A DNA stretch of 64,000 bases from the NCBI GenBank assembly GCA_900149785.2, contig FSSI02000005.1:1-64000 (forward strand), written 5' to 3'. The translations under genes and the position numbers were made by a program. Below are positions 25,526 to 33,221 of this stretch, one piece after another; positions within the stretch are counted from its first letter, which is position 1, and each line of letters opens with the position of its first letter. The DNA comes from Sodalinema lacuna_A. Lineage in GTDB: Bacteria > Cyanobacteriota > Cyanobacteriia > Cyanobacteriales > Geitlerinemataceae. Below the pieces are notes generated by a model, which ran no database searches, had not been told where the DNA came from, and saw only the letters and a program-made list of their open reading frames with translations.

Positions 25526-25548
25526 GATGCCGGAACACACCCTATCCC

Positions 25549-25584
25549 TCTTGCCTCTTGCCTCTTGCCTCTTGCCTCTTGCCT
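25549..25584. repeat. Heptamer array just upstream of hisE
   Basis: Five CTTGCCT units end six bases before the hisE ATG, occupying the place where a ribosome-binding site should be. Confidence 0.88.
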
Positions 25585-25590
25585 TTCCCC

Positions 25591-25872
25591 ATGTCTGATC
25601 CCCTACAACAACTCTTCTCCACCATCTGCGATCGCCGCGACAATCCCAGCGAGGAATCCTATACCTGTAAACTCCTGGCTGGAGGAGACAATAAGATTTT
25701 GAAGAAAATCGGCGAAGAAGCCGCCGAAGTGGTCATGGCCTGTAAAGATGATGACCCCGATGCGATCGCCTCGGAAGTCGCAGATCTGCTCTACCATACT
25801 CTTGTTGCCATGGCCCACCATCATGTCGATGTCGATGCGGTCTATCAACACCTCGAGGCCCGCCGACGCTAA
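25591..25872 (+). CDS. hisE: Phosphoribosyl-ATP pyrophosphatase
   Basis: It hydrolyses PR-ATP to PR-AMP, step two of histidine synthesis. This is a stand-alone 93-residue HisE rather than a HisIE fusion. The MazG-like fold shows ESYTCKLLAGGDNKILKKIG and EEAAEVVMACKDDDP, with the EExxE and ExxD metal ligands (EVADLLYHTLV). I use ATG 25591. The frame is open upstream through the heptamer repeat, so a longer product cannot be excluded, but its N-terminus would be unconserved. Confidence 0.93.
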   Translation: MSDPLQQLFSTICDRRDNPSEESYTCKLLAGGDNKILKKIGEEAAEVVMACKDDDPDAIASEVADLLYHTLVAMAHHHVDVDAVYQHLEARRR

Positions 25873-25893
25873 CTCACTTTCGGAGATTTGCCG

Positions 25894-27444
25894 ATGTCCC
25901 TCGACGTTACCGCAGGCGAAGCCCTGATCCAAAACAACTTAGAGAAATTTCTTTTAGTTCTCTCCGTCTCCCTCACCGTCGCTACCCTGTCGCGAACGGT
26001 AAGCTGGATGCGGCAGATCCCCTACACCCTATTATTGGTCATCGTCGGGGTCTTCCTCGCCTTTGAAGATGTCCGTTTGGTGAATTTGTCGCCAGAACTC
26101 ATTTTGGAGATTTTCCTGCCCCCCTTGCTCTTTGAAGCCGGTTGGAACCTCCATTGGAAGAACCTCAAAAAAGACTTATTCCCCGTCACCTTGTTCGCCA
26201 TCGTTGGGGTGATGATTTCCATCTTTGGCATCGGTTGGATGTTGGCCAGTTTCACGGCCATTCCTCTACCCGTCTGTTTGTTGGTGGGGGCGAGTCTGTC
26301 TGCCACCGATCCGGTGTCTGTGATTGCCCTATTTCGCGAGTTGGGAGTGGGGGAACGGCTGACAACACTGATGGAAGGGGAAAGTCTGTTTAACGATGGC
26401 GTAGCGGTTGTGGCGTTTGGCTTGTTGGTTGGCTTAGCCACCGGAACCCAGGACTTTTCCCTACAAGCGACGATTTCTAATTTTGCCGTGTTTGTGGGCG
26501 TTGGGATTGGCGTGGGAAGTGCCATTGGCTTTGGCATTTCCTACCTCACTCAACGGTTCGATTTACCCCTCGTCGAACAGTCGTTAACGCTAGTGGCGGC
26601 CTACGGAACCTATGTGATTACGGAAAATCTCGGCGGTTCAGGGGTGATTGCCGTGGTGACGACGGGGGTGATTTTGGGCAATTTCGGCTCTCGCATCGGC
26701 ATGAATCCGCGAACACGGCTGTTGGTGACGGAGTTTTGGGAGTTTATCGCCTTTTTCGTCAACTCGATTGTCTTCTTGTTGATTGGCGATCGCGTCCAGT
26801 TTGACAGTCTACAAGACAGTCTCATTCCCATGGCCATTACCATTGCTGCCTTATTATTGACACGGGCGATCGCCATCTTTGGCCTAGGGAGTTTCAGTAA
26901 CCTCACCGCAAAATCCGGCATCAAGTCGTCTGAGTTAAGTGTATTGTGGTGGGGCGGTTTGCGAGGCTCAGTGTCCATCGCTTTGGCGTTGAGCGTTCCC
27001 GTGATTCTCCCAGAACGGGATGACGTCATCGGCATTGTCTTCGGTGTGGTCTTATTTACCCTCTTGGTGCAAGGCTTAACCACGAAATCCCTACTCCAGA
27101 ATCTCTCGTTACTCGACGAGAACTCCCGTAAACAGGAGTATGCCGAAGTCGTGGCCCGTCGTGCCGCCTTGGAACGGGTCTTGAGCCATCTGCAACAGCA
27201 AGACACTCGCTCCGATATTCCCCAGGATTTTTACGAGTACCAAACCTCTCTCATCCGAGGCGAACTCAAGCAGTTGGGACAACAGTTAGAGAAACTTCAG
27301 AAAGAAGATCCTGACTTAAAAGATTACGCCAGTCAAATGCTGAAAGAGCAATTGTTGGCCATTGAAGCCGATACCTATGCTGAATTTGTCAAATCAGGGC
27401 AGTTAAATCGAGAACTGGCCCCGTTTTTGCAGGGAAACCTCTAG
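25894..27444 (+). CDS. CPA1-family Na+(K+)/H+ antiporter
   Basis: About twelve membrane helices fill residues 15-410, and a cytoplasmic helical tail of about 100 residues follows (Glu/Gln/Leu-rich). Diagnostic motifs are LPPLLFEAGWNLHW, LSATDPVSVIALFRELG and LMEGESLFNDGVAVV (the two membrane acidic sites), and WGGLRGSVSIALALSVP. It resembles cyanobacterial NhaS/NhaP. Ion specificity cannot be read from sequence. The ATG at 25894 gives MSLDVTAGEAL; TTG 25888 adds two residues. Its stop overlaps that of the convergent gene. Confidence 0.93.
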   Translation: MSLDVTAGEALIQNNLEKFLLVLSVSLTVATLSRTVSWMRQIPYTLLLVIVGVFLAFEDVRLVNLSPELILEIFLPPLLFEAGWNLHWKNLKKDLFPVTLFAIVGVMISIFGIGWMLASFTAIPLPVCLLVGASLSATDPVSVIALFRELGVGERLTTLMEGESLFNDGVAVVAFGLLVGLATGTQDFSLQATISNFAVFVGVGIGVGSAIGFGISYLTQRFDLPLVEQSLTLVAAYGTYVITENLGGSGVIAVVTTGVILGNFGSRIGMNPRTRLLVTEFWEFIAFFVNSIVFLLIGDRVQFDSLQDSLIPMAITIAALLLTRAIAIFGLGSFSNLTAKSGIKSSELSVLWWGGLRGSVSIALALSVPVILPERDDVIGIVFGVVLFTLLVQGLTTKSLLQNLSLLDENSRKQEYAEVVARRAALERVLSHLQQQDTRSDIPQDFYEYQTSLIRGELKQLGQQLEKLQKEDPDLKDYASQMLKEQLLAIEADTYAEFVKSGQLNRELAPFLQGNL

Positions 27445-28079
27445 CCAATGGGTTGACATCCCGCCGCAACGCCATGAATGTACTCGCTTCCCGCTGCTAG
27501 GGAACCTCGGCGATAGTGAGCATCATGGGGTTGTCCCCACCCCAGTTGTAAGACGACTTCGAGAAAGGTTTGATTTTCCCATTTCCAGATATTCGCCCAG
27601 TCAGTTCGCGGAATTAAAGCTGAGACATCGGCGAGGGTGATGGGTTCGTAATCTTTGCCCTGGTTGACACTTAAATACAAGTCCATGTCCGGGGTGACTC
27701 GTTCCCAGAACTGCAAAATCTCGGGTTTGGCTTGTCGTAGAATCTCTAAATCAGACTCAAGGGCGATCAGCCGTTCATGAACCTGGGGATAGTGCAAGGT
27801 TTGCTCCTTCAGCGTCAGTTCCCGCCAGACAATCCCTGAAACGCCGTAGTCTTGCTGATAGTGGTGAATGGCTGATTTGAAGTCTTGATACGCCGAGAAC
27901 CGCTGCATAGCATCGGGTTTCAGGAGGCTATCGACGGCGATATTGCCAATATAGGGATTGGCGGACAGGTTAAGCCGTTCTCCCCTCAGGCAAGCCTCAT
28001 GTTCTGCGGCGAGGATGTCAATGAGTTCTTCGGTTGTATGAACCTTGACCATACCGCGATCGCCCACCTGATGATCCAT
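27441..28079 (-). CDS. Hypothetical protein
   Basis: A 212-residue soluble protein that I do not recognise. It is rich in aromatic and acidic residues, with helical stretches such as FSAYQDFKSAIHHYQQDYG and RLIALESDLEILRQAKPEIL, and segments YGVSGIVWRELTLKEQT and LIPRTDWANIWKW. No catalytic motif or signal peptide is seen. I chose ATG 28079 (MDHQVGDRG); 28145 and 28052 are alternatives. It converges on the antiporter gene, and the two stops share the tetranucleotide CTAG at 27441-27444. Confidence 0.7.
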   Translation of the reverse strand: MDHQVGDRGMVKVHTTEELIDILAAEHEACLRGERLNLSANPYIGNIAVDSLLKPDAMQRFSAYQDFKSAIHHYQQDYGVSGIVWRELTLKEQTLHYPQVHERLIALESDLEILRQAKPEILQFWERVTPDMDLYLSVNQGKDYEPITLADVSALIPRTDWANIWKWENQTFLEVVLQLGWGQPHDAHYRRGSLAAGSEYIHGVAAGCQPIG

Positions 28080-28141
28080 TGTCCTAGTCTGCCATGTTTT
28101 GCCGAGGTTTTCATCCTCGATTCCATATCGCTCGTCTCGAC

Positions 28142-28552
28142 TCAATAGCGACGAGGAAAGGGAAACCGATAGCGATAGCGAATCTGAACGGGGGCCGGTC
28201 GTTGAGGTAGACGACAGGCCCTGGCGGCGGAGTTCGGCAAAATTTCAGTTCGTTGCGAGGTGACTCGCGGTCCACCACCATGATCGGTGTTGGTATACAA
28301 CACACCCAAGACACAACGACGGATATCGCGAGCCTCAATACGAGTTTGCACACCTTCGCAGGCTTCAGCCGCCGAAGCTTGATCGACAACGGTACGGCGA
28401 GAGTTGAGTCGAGGTTCGCCGTTATAGCTAATATCTGTATACAGCAAGCCGTTTAGACACAGGCGTACCACCTGATCGCGGGATTGAGCCAAGCTCGGGG
28501 ACCCCCAAAGGATACCCAGAACAACGCCGAGACTGAGGGGAAGCAGTTTCAT
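28142..28552 (-). CDS. Exported hypothetical protein with an internal duplication
   Basis: A signal peptide (MKLLPLSLGVVLGILWGSPS-type, cut after LAQS) precedes a mature protein of about 110 residues with two similar units. The first unit runs CLNGLLYTDISYNGEPRL...AAEAC; the second runs CVLGVLYTNTDHGGGPRV...AARAC. Each unit is bounded by Cys residues that could form a disulfide. The end is basic and aromatic (RYRYRFPFPRRY). The ATG at 28552 is chosen as the start of the signal peptide. The function is unknown. Confidence 0.72.
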   Translation of the reverse strand: MKLLPLSLGVVLGILWGSPSLAQSRDQVVRLCLNGLLYTDISYNGEPRLNSRRTVVDQASAAEACEGVQTRIEARDIRRCVLGVLYTNTDHGGGPRVTSQRTEILPNSAARACRLPQRPAPVQIRYRYRFPFPRRY

Positions 28553-28840
28553 GGATTTTGATAGGAAAATGAGTGGTTGAGACGGTCCTACCATCTATTA
28601 TGACGGCTTGACCCTAGGCAAAAGGAGCAACGGCACCAATTTTGAAATGCTTCAGCTACAATTCAGAGGAAGGCCAGGAAGAGTCAACGGCTCAGGCGAG
28701 TCAGTCTTCCTGTTACGTTTGATGATTTATGGTTTATTAATTTAACTGAAGTGAGACTCGCAAGGGAGGGATGGTCTATTGTAAGACAACTGGACTATCC
28801 TCTGGATTTCATTATTTCATTCTGAGCAATAGGAGAAGCG

Positions 28841-29851
28841 ATGACTATTCAACAAGGAATCTACACCTTAGCCAACGATACTCTCTATGATCAGTTGGTT
28901 GCTTTGATCAACAGTATTCACCGTCATCATGACGACAACGCTCGGATTTGCATTATTCCGTACGATGACAAAATAGATAAAATAAAAACATTGACATCAG
29001 ACAAGGTGTTTTTATTTGATAATCCCGACTTTATTGAAGTTCTTTCAGATTTCGCATTATCTATTTGGACTAACGAACGGTTTGAGGGCAAAACCAATCA
29101 AGCCTGGTTTCATTCTAGCAACACTATCCGAAAGTTATGTTCTTTTGAGGGTGTGTTTGATGAATTTATTTATGTTGATTGTGATTCTTTGGTGATGTCG
29201 TCCTTGTCGAACTGCTTTGAGAAATTGCAGGACTATGATTGTGTTTTTGATGACTGGGAGCATAACAAGCAAGAGTGCTTTCTGGCTACAGATTTAATTG
29301 TCAAAAAATACAGTTGTGATCCAGCAAAAGTTAAAAACTATTGTCACGGCTCAGATTTTTTTGCTTCTAAAAAAGGACATATCAACAGGCAGGTTTTACA
29401 GGAAGTTCAATCTAAACTACTCGAAGATAAGGAAATTTATTTCCTAAAAGATAGGGGGTGGTGGGATGAAGTGTATCTATTTAGCTACTTAACATTTTGT
29501 CTGGATTGGAAAATATTCAACTATACAATGAGTCCTAATTCTAGGGAGCGGACCGGTAATATTGCCGGGGCAGATCCTTTCATTGAGAAAGACTGGGTTC
29601 TCTATAATGCTCAGGGCTGTAAACCAATTCATCGAATTCATTATATGGGTTATTCCTCCCAGGATTTCTATTATCTATGCCGAGGTGAAGATGTACCGAT
29701 TCCCCATCGTGAGGTGTTTCTTCACTACCGATTTTTGGACGAACCGGAGAAGGCGCCCAAATCACTCAAGAAAATCAATCCTGGGACGCGATTGTGGCGC
29801 CGGTACGAACAGGGGGTTAAGAAATTGAAGGGTCGGTTACAGCTTCGATGA
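28841..29851 (+). CDS. Glycosyltransferase-like protein (Npun_R2821/R2822-type)
   Basis: A 336-residue protein starting MTIQQGIYTLANDTLYDQLV. It has a Rossmann-like N-terminal half (ARICIIPYDD), an EFIYVDCDSLVM segment whose Asp113-x-Asp115 resembles the metal-binding DxD of GT-A glycosyltransferases, and a basic C-terminus. A clear AGGAGAAG ribosome site precedes the ATG. The coding sequence is visibly richer in A+T than all its neighbours, which suggests recent acquisition. The donor and acceptor are unknown; methyltransferase or other nucleotide-sugar roles cannot be excluded. Confidence 0.7.
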   Translation: MTIQQGIYTLANDTLYDQLVALINSIHRHHDDNARICIIPYDDKIDKIKTLTSDKVFLFDNPDFIEVLSDFALSIWTNERFEGKTNQAWFHSSNTIRKLCSFEGVFDEFIYVDCDSLVMSSLSNCFEKLQDYDCVFDDWEHNKQECFLATDLIVKKYSCDPAKVKNYCHGSDFFASKKGHINRQVLQEVQSKLLEDKEIYFLKDRGWWDEVYLFSYLTFCLDWKIFNYTMSPNSRERTGNIAGADPFIEKDWVLYNAQGCKPIHRIHYMGYSSQDFYYLCRGEDVPIPHREVFLHYRFLDEPEKAPKSLKKINPGTRLWRRYEQGVKKLKGRLQLR

Positions 29852-29880
29852 GTGCTGACTCGCCGAGTTTATTCTCTCCC

Positions 29881-30216
29881 CTATAACATCGCCTCAAACT
29901 CCCGCCGCAAACAGTTCACATTAGCCACACGAGCTACAATCAACTGTCCTTCGTCTGACTGATGAAAGACCTGTTTCCAATGACGAACTCGATCCTCTTG
30001 ACTTAGCCAAAACTCAATCATCGCTGAGACAACAGCATCCCAATCCCAGTCCGGTTTTTGATGCACCAATTCCGTGGATTGAATAAAGCCGTCAAGGGTG
30101 CAGTCATAACTTCCGAGATAGGCAAGACTGCGATGGGGAGTTTGCTCGACTTGTTGCTGATGGTCAAAGAAGTTGAGAACCGGTAAAATGTTGATAATAT
30201 CAAAGGTGTAGCTCAT
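29881..30216 (-). CDS. Hypothetical protein
   Basis: A 111-residue acidic soluble protein, MSYTFDIINILPVLNFFDHQ, with a central LGSYDCTLDGFIQSTEL and a helical C-terminus rich in Trp and charged residues (WDWDAVVSAMIEFWLSQEDR). No known domain is recognised. The ATG at 30216 has no strong ribosome site and lies next to an unresolved base (N at 30227). It is divergent from the CIRCE-bearing region to its right. Confidence 0.6.
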   Translation of the reverse strand: MSYTFDIINILPVLNFFDHQQQVEQTPHRSLAYLGSYDCTLDGFIQSTELVHQKPDWDWDAVVSAMIEFWLSQEDRVRHWKQVFHQSDEGQLIVARVANVNCLRREFEAML

Positions 30217-30260
30217 AATACGGCTTNTTTACCTCACGCTAAATTCAGTTTTTAAGCAAC

Positions 30261-30289
30261 TTCAACGGCTGGTAACTTTTCCCTAAAAT
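30261..30289 (+). promoter_or_regulatory. Candidate sigma-70 promoter ahead of CIRCE
   Basis: -35-like TTCAAC at 30261-30266 and -10-like TAAAAT at 30284-30289 are separated by 17 bases. The CIRCE operator begins at the end of the -10, the usual position for HrcA repression, which suggests rightward transcription. Confidence 0.5.
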
Positions 30290-30315
30290 TAGCACTCTCA
30301 ACCGCTGAGTGCTAA
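30289..30315. promoter_or_regulatory. CIRCE operator (HrcA site), not next to a chaperone gene
   Basis: A perfect match to the consensus: TTAGCACTC, nine bases, GAGTGCTAA. CIRCE is bound by the heat-shock repressor HrcA and normally precedes groESL or groEL2. No groES/groEL reading frame occurs anywhere in this window. The genes on either side encode a hypothetical protein and a PPOX flavoprotein. Confidence 0.93.
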
Positions 30316-30529
30316 GCAAAAAGCCGCCAGGTTGTGAGATAGTCTCACTCCCTAACGGCTAAGAGACGAGGAGATGTATGCAGAGATTTCCTAGGAAAAC
30401 ATCTGGGCATCATGGGTCTCAATTGTGCAAGTTAACAGGTTGATGATTGGCATTCTAGCGAATTGATTGGCGAAAACCGTTTATGATGAACATCTAGCTA
30501 AAAAAGTTAATCAAAATTCACGATTTGTT
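30316..30529. other. Leader region between CIRCE and the PPOX gene
   Basis: It contains a small hairpin (GTGAGA-TAG-TCTCAC, about 30334-30348) and a GAGGAG motif followed by ATG at 30378. That ATG would give only a 21-residue peptide (MQRFPRKTSGHHGSQL...), which I do not call as a gene. It may be the remnant of a displaced heat-shock leader. Confidence 0.35.
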
Positions 30530-31108
30530 ATGGTTCTGGCTCCTTGGAGAACTCATCTATCCGGTGCATTACACCGCAACCGCAGTCTAATTTATGCTCG
30601 TTATTTTCAATTAGCGACGGTGCGTGCTGATGGGACCCCGGCGAATCGAACGGTGGTGTTTCGGGGCTTTGCGGAGGGCGATCGCCTGCAAATGATTAGC
30701 GATCGCCGCAGTGCTAAGATGCAAGAGATCGCCGAGAATGGCCAAGCTGAAGCTTGCTGGTATTTCCCCAAAACGCGGGAACAGTTCCGTTTAGGGGGAC
30801 CCTTAATCGCCGTCTCCGAGGCGTGTCAGGATGAGGGATTACAGCAGCTGCGATCGCACCTCTGGCGACAGATTTCCGACAATGCGCGTTCCGGGTTTGC
30901 TTGGCCCGAACCGGGGGGCGATCGCGCGACGATGGAGGCGTTCCAAGTTTCTCCCCCCAATCCTGAAACCCCCTTAGACAGCTTCACACTCCTCTTACTC
31001 GAACCCATCCGCGTCGATTGGCTGACATTGCGAGGCGAACCGCAAAATCGCTATTTCTATGAGCGTCAGGAGGATGGCGGTTGGAGTCGGCGAGAGATGA
31101 ATCCCTAG
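30530..31108 (+). CDS. PPOX-class FMN-dependent flavoprotein (alr4036 family)
   Basis: A pyridoxamine-phosphate-oxidase-like split-barrel protein found in cyanobacteria. The family signature is visible: LHRNRSLIYARYFQLATVRA, PANRTVVFRGF, LQMISDRRSAKMQEI and EACWYFPKTREQFRLGG, which would bind FMN phosphate, and a C-terminal VDWLTLRGEPQNRYFYE. The substrate is unknown. The ATG at 30530 (MVLAPWRTHLSGALHRN) matches the family start; TTG 30467 would add 21 residues. It may be driven from the CIRCE promoter 215 bases upstream. Confidence 0.88.
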   Translation: MVLAPWRTHLSGALHRNRSLIYARYFQLATVRADGTPANRTVVFRGFAEGDRLQMISDRRSAKMQEIAENGQAEACWYFPKTREQFRLGGPLIAVSEACQDEGLQQLRSHLWRQISDNARSGFAWPEPGGDRATMEAFQVSPPNPETPLDSFTLLLLEPIRVDWLTLRGEPQNRYFYERQEDGGWSRREMNP

Positions 31109-31124
31109 TAGGCGAACCAACAGT

Positions 31125-32006
31125 TCAATCTGAGTGAGAGGGCCGATCTTCTTCCTTAGCCGCGAAGCGTTTAGGATAAATCCGATCGCAGAATAACAGC
31201 GTTCCCGCCGTCACACAAATCGGAACCGCTAATAGATTGACAAAGGGAAGACTCACCAAAACCAACGACACCACACTAAACGTTCCCGTCGCCGGAAGTC
31301 CCCCAAACACAATCTTGAGCTTATCGCGAAACCGTAACCGGCGACGTTCTAAAGGCGCATCCAAGAAATCCAGACAGACAATCAAAGCCGCGATCGCCAC
31401 CCCACCAATACCCGCCACCAGAGTTCCCAAACCGGGAACCCCATTCACCAAAAACAACAGCATCCCTAACCCCAACGCCAACAGGAGTTTCTTCACCTCA
31501 AAGGCTAAGGCTCGCCAAATATCCTTAAAAATCACCAATAGCCCCTGTTCATACGTCGTGACTTTGCCCGTTTTCAGCCTCTCCAACTCCTCCGATAACT
31601 GCCCATACCAAGGAGACCCTAAAATGGCTCCAAATTGCACCAACAACAGCCCCGTTGCCACCAGCAATCCTACGACCAATAATGCCTGCAAGAACCACCC
31701 TAAAAGCTCCCCAGTCACATCAAGCCAACCCAACCAGGATGGTAAATTGGCAATCCACGTCGTTATCCGGGCATCCAAGGCTGTGGCCAGATCCTCAATC
31801 CGCGTCAATCCCGGACGTAACAAACCAATATAGAGTCCCACCCCAATCACAAGATTTAAGAGGATAGGAAAAAGAATATAGCCCCAGAGTCGACGGTGGC
31901 GCGAAACGAGGGCGATCGCCTTGAAGGGATATAACGCCCCCGCAATGAAGCCCACAGGCAGATCCAGCAGCCGATAAAACCAATTGTCGCGGGATTTCTC
32001 CGTCAT
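31125..32006 (-). CDS. EI24 domain membrane protein
   Basis: A 293-residue inner-membrane protein of the EI24/CysZ-like family. It has about four long hydrophobic regions (LWGYILFPILLNLVIGVGLY, LLVVGLLVATGLLLVQFG, LLLALGLGMLLFLVNGVP, SVVSLVLVSLPFVNLLA) and the typical PFKAIALVSRHRRLWGY start and DFLDAPLERRRLRFRDKL loop. CysZ imports sulfate in proteobacteria; whether this protein does so is not known. It is eight bases downstream of ilvE on the same strand, so they are probably co-transcribed. Confidence 0.85.
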   Translation of the reverse strand: MTEKSRDNWFYRLLDLPVGFIAGALYPFKAIALVSRHRRLWGYILFPILLNLVIGVGLYIGLLRPGLTRIEDLATALDARITTWIANLPSWLGWLDVTGELLGWFLQALLVVGLLVATGLLLVQFGAILGSPWYGQLSEELERLKTGKVTTYEQGLLVIFKDIWRALAFEVKKLLLALGLGMLLFLVNGVPGLGTLVAGIGGVAIAALIVCLDFLDAPLERRRLRFRDKLKIVFGGLPATGTFSVVSLVLVSLPFVNLLAVPICVTAGTLLFCDRIYPKRFAAKEEDRPSHSD

Positions 32007-32013
32007 AATTCTC

Positions 32014-33081
32014 CTACACTTGCATCATCCAACCGTGGCTATCCTCCCGTTTCCCAGTCTTAATCTCATCGAGATGTTTCAGCAACCGCGCCCCATATTG
32101 CTGATCTCCCGTTACCTCCAGATTCAATTCCACTCCATCAATAGCGATGGTTTCAATCTGGGCAATGGTCGCCGCTGTTCCCGCCCCAAAGGCTTCCTGT
32201 AAACGTTCTTGCTTGTGGGCCGCCAAAATCTCAGTCAAGGCAATCCGCCGTTCCTCGACCGGAACCCCCTGTTCTCGCAGCAGTGTAATAATGCTATCGC
32301 GGGTAATTCCCGGTAAAATCGTCCCTCCCAGCGGCGGTGTCACCACCACTCCATCGATGACGAAAAAGACATTCATCGTGCCGCACTCTTCAATATAGGT
32401 TTGATCCACCCCATCGAGCCAGAGGACATTATCATAGCCCTGTTGCTTGGCTTGGCGATCGGCTAAAAGACTGGCTGCATAGTTTCCGGCGGCTTTCGCT
32501 GCCCCAGTTCCCCCCGGAAAGGCCCGCACATACTCCCGCGTTACCGTCAGTTTCACGGGTTCAGCATAGTACGCCCCCACTGGACAACAAATAATGGCCA
32601 GGGTATAGGCTTGAGAAGGCCGCAAACCTACCGACTCATCGGTGGCGAAGTAGATGGGGCGGATATAGAGGGCGCTTCCCGGGCGGGTGGGAATCCAGTT
32701 GCGATCGAGACGCACTAACTCCTTGAGGCCATCCAGGAAAATCTCCTCGGGAATTGGAGGCATACACAGTCGCGCCGCTGAACGATTGATCCGCTCAAAA
32801 TTGGCTTGAGGACGAAAGAGCAAGGCTTCTCCAGCGGGTCCGCGATAGGCTTTCATGCCCTCAAACACCGCTTGTCCGTAATGCAGGGCGGAAATGGATG
32901 GGGACATCTCCAATTTGCCATAGGGGAGAATCGTCGCCGGGTTCCAGGTTCCCTCGTCATAGGTGGCCACTAGCATATGGTCACTAAACAGGCGACCGAA
33001 GGGAACGTTGTTAATGTCCAGTCCCCGAAGTCGGGATTCTGATACGGGTTTAATCTCGATAGGATAGGTTTGCGCTGCCAT
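32014..33081 (-). CDS. ilvE: Branched-chain amino acid aminotransferase
   Basis: A PLP (fold IV) enzyme for the last step of Ile, Leu and Val synthesis. Visible: FEGMKAYRGPAGEALLFRPQ, RSAARLCMPPIPEEIFLDGL, SALYIRPIYFATDESVGLRP, the PLP lysine in GTGAAKAAGNYAASLLAD, YIEECGTMNVFFV and GGTILPGITRDSIITLL. I start at ATG 33081 (MAAQTYPIEIKPV); ATG 33135 would add 18 unconserved residues. The length of 355 is usual. Confidence 0.95.
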   Translation of the reverse strand: MAAQTYPIEIKPVSESRLRGLDINNVPFGRLFSDHMLVATYDEGTWNPATILPYGKLEMSPSISALHYGQAVFEGMKAYRGPAGEALLFRPQANFERINRSAARLCMPPIPEEIFLDGLKELVRLDRNWIPTRPGSALYIRPIYFATDESVGLRPSQAYTLAIICCPVGAYYAEPVKLTVTREYVRAFPGGTGAAKAAGNYAASLLADRQAKQQGYDNVLWLDGVDQTYIEECGTMNVFFVIDGVVVTPPLGGTILPGITRDSIITLLREQGVPVEERRIALTEILAAHKQERLQEAFGAGTAATIAQIETIAIDGVELNLEVTGDQQYGARLLKHLDEIKTGKREDSHGWMMQV

Positions 33082-33221
33082 AGTCTTTGAGTAAAACCTG
33101 CTGTGCCGTCCCGCCAACCGCGTTTGGGAGGACAAGTGATGTCTCTCTACGGTATCAAATGCCGGCGCTAAAGTTGATCTTGTTTCTCAGGTTGTTGTCT
33201 CACAGTGCCACTAGAGTGCAG

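Noticed and set aside
30378..30443. Small frame MQRFPRKTSGHHG... with GAGGAG upstream
   Set aside because: Only 21 codons with no homology known to me; kept only as a note in the CIRCE leader.
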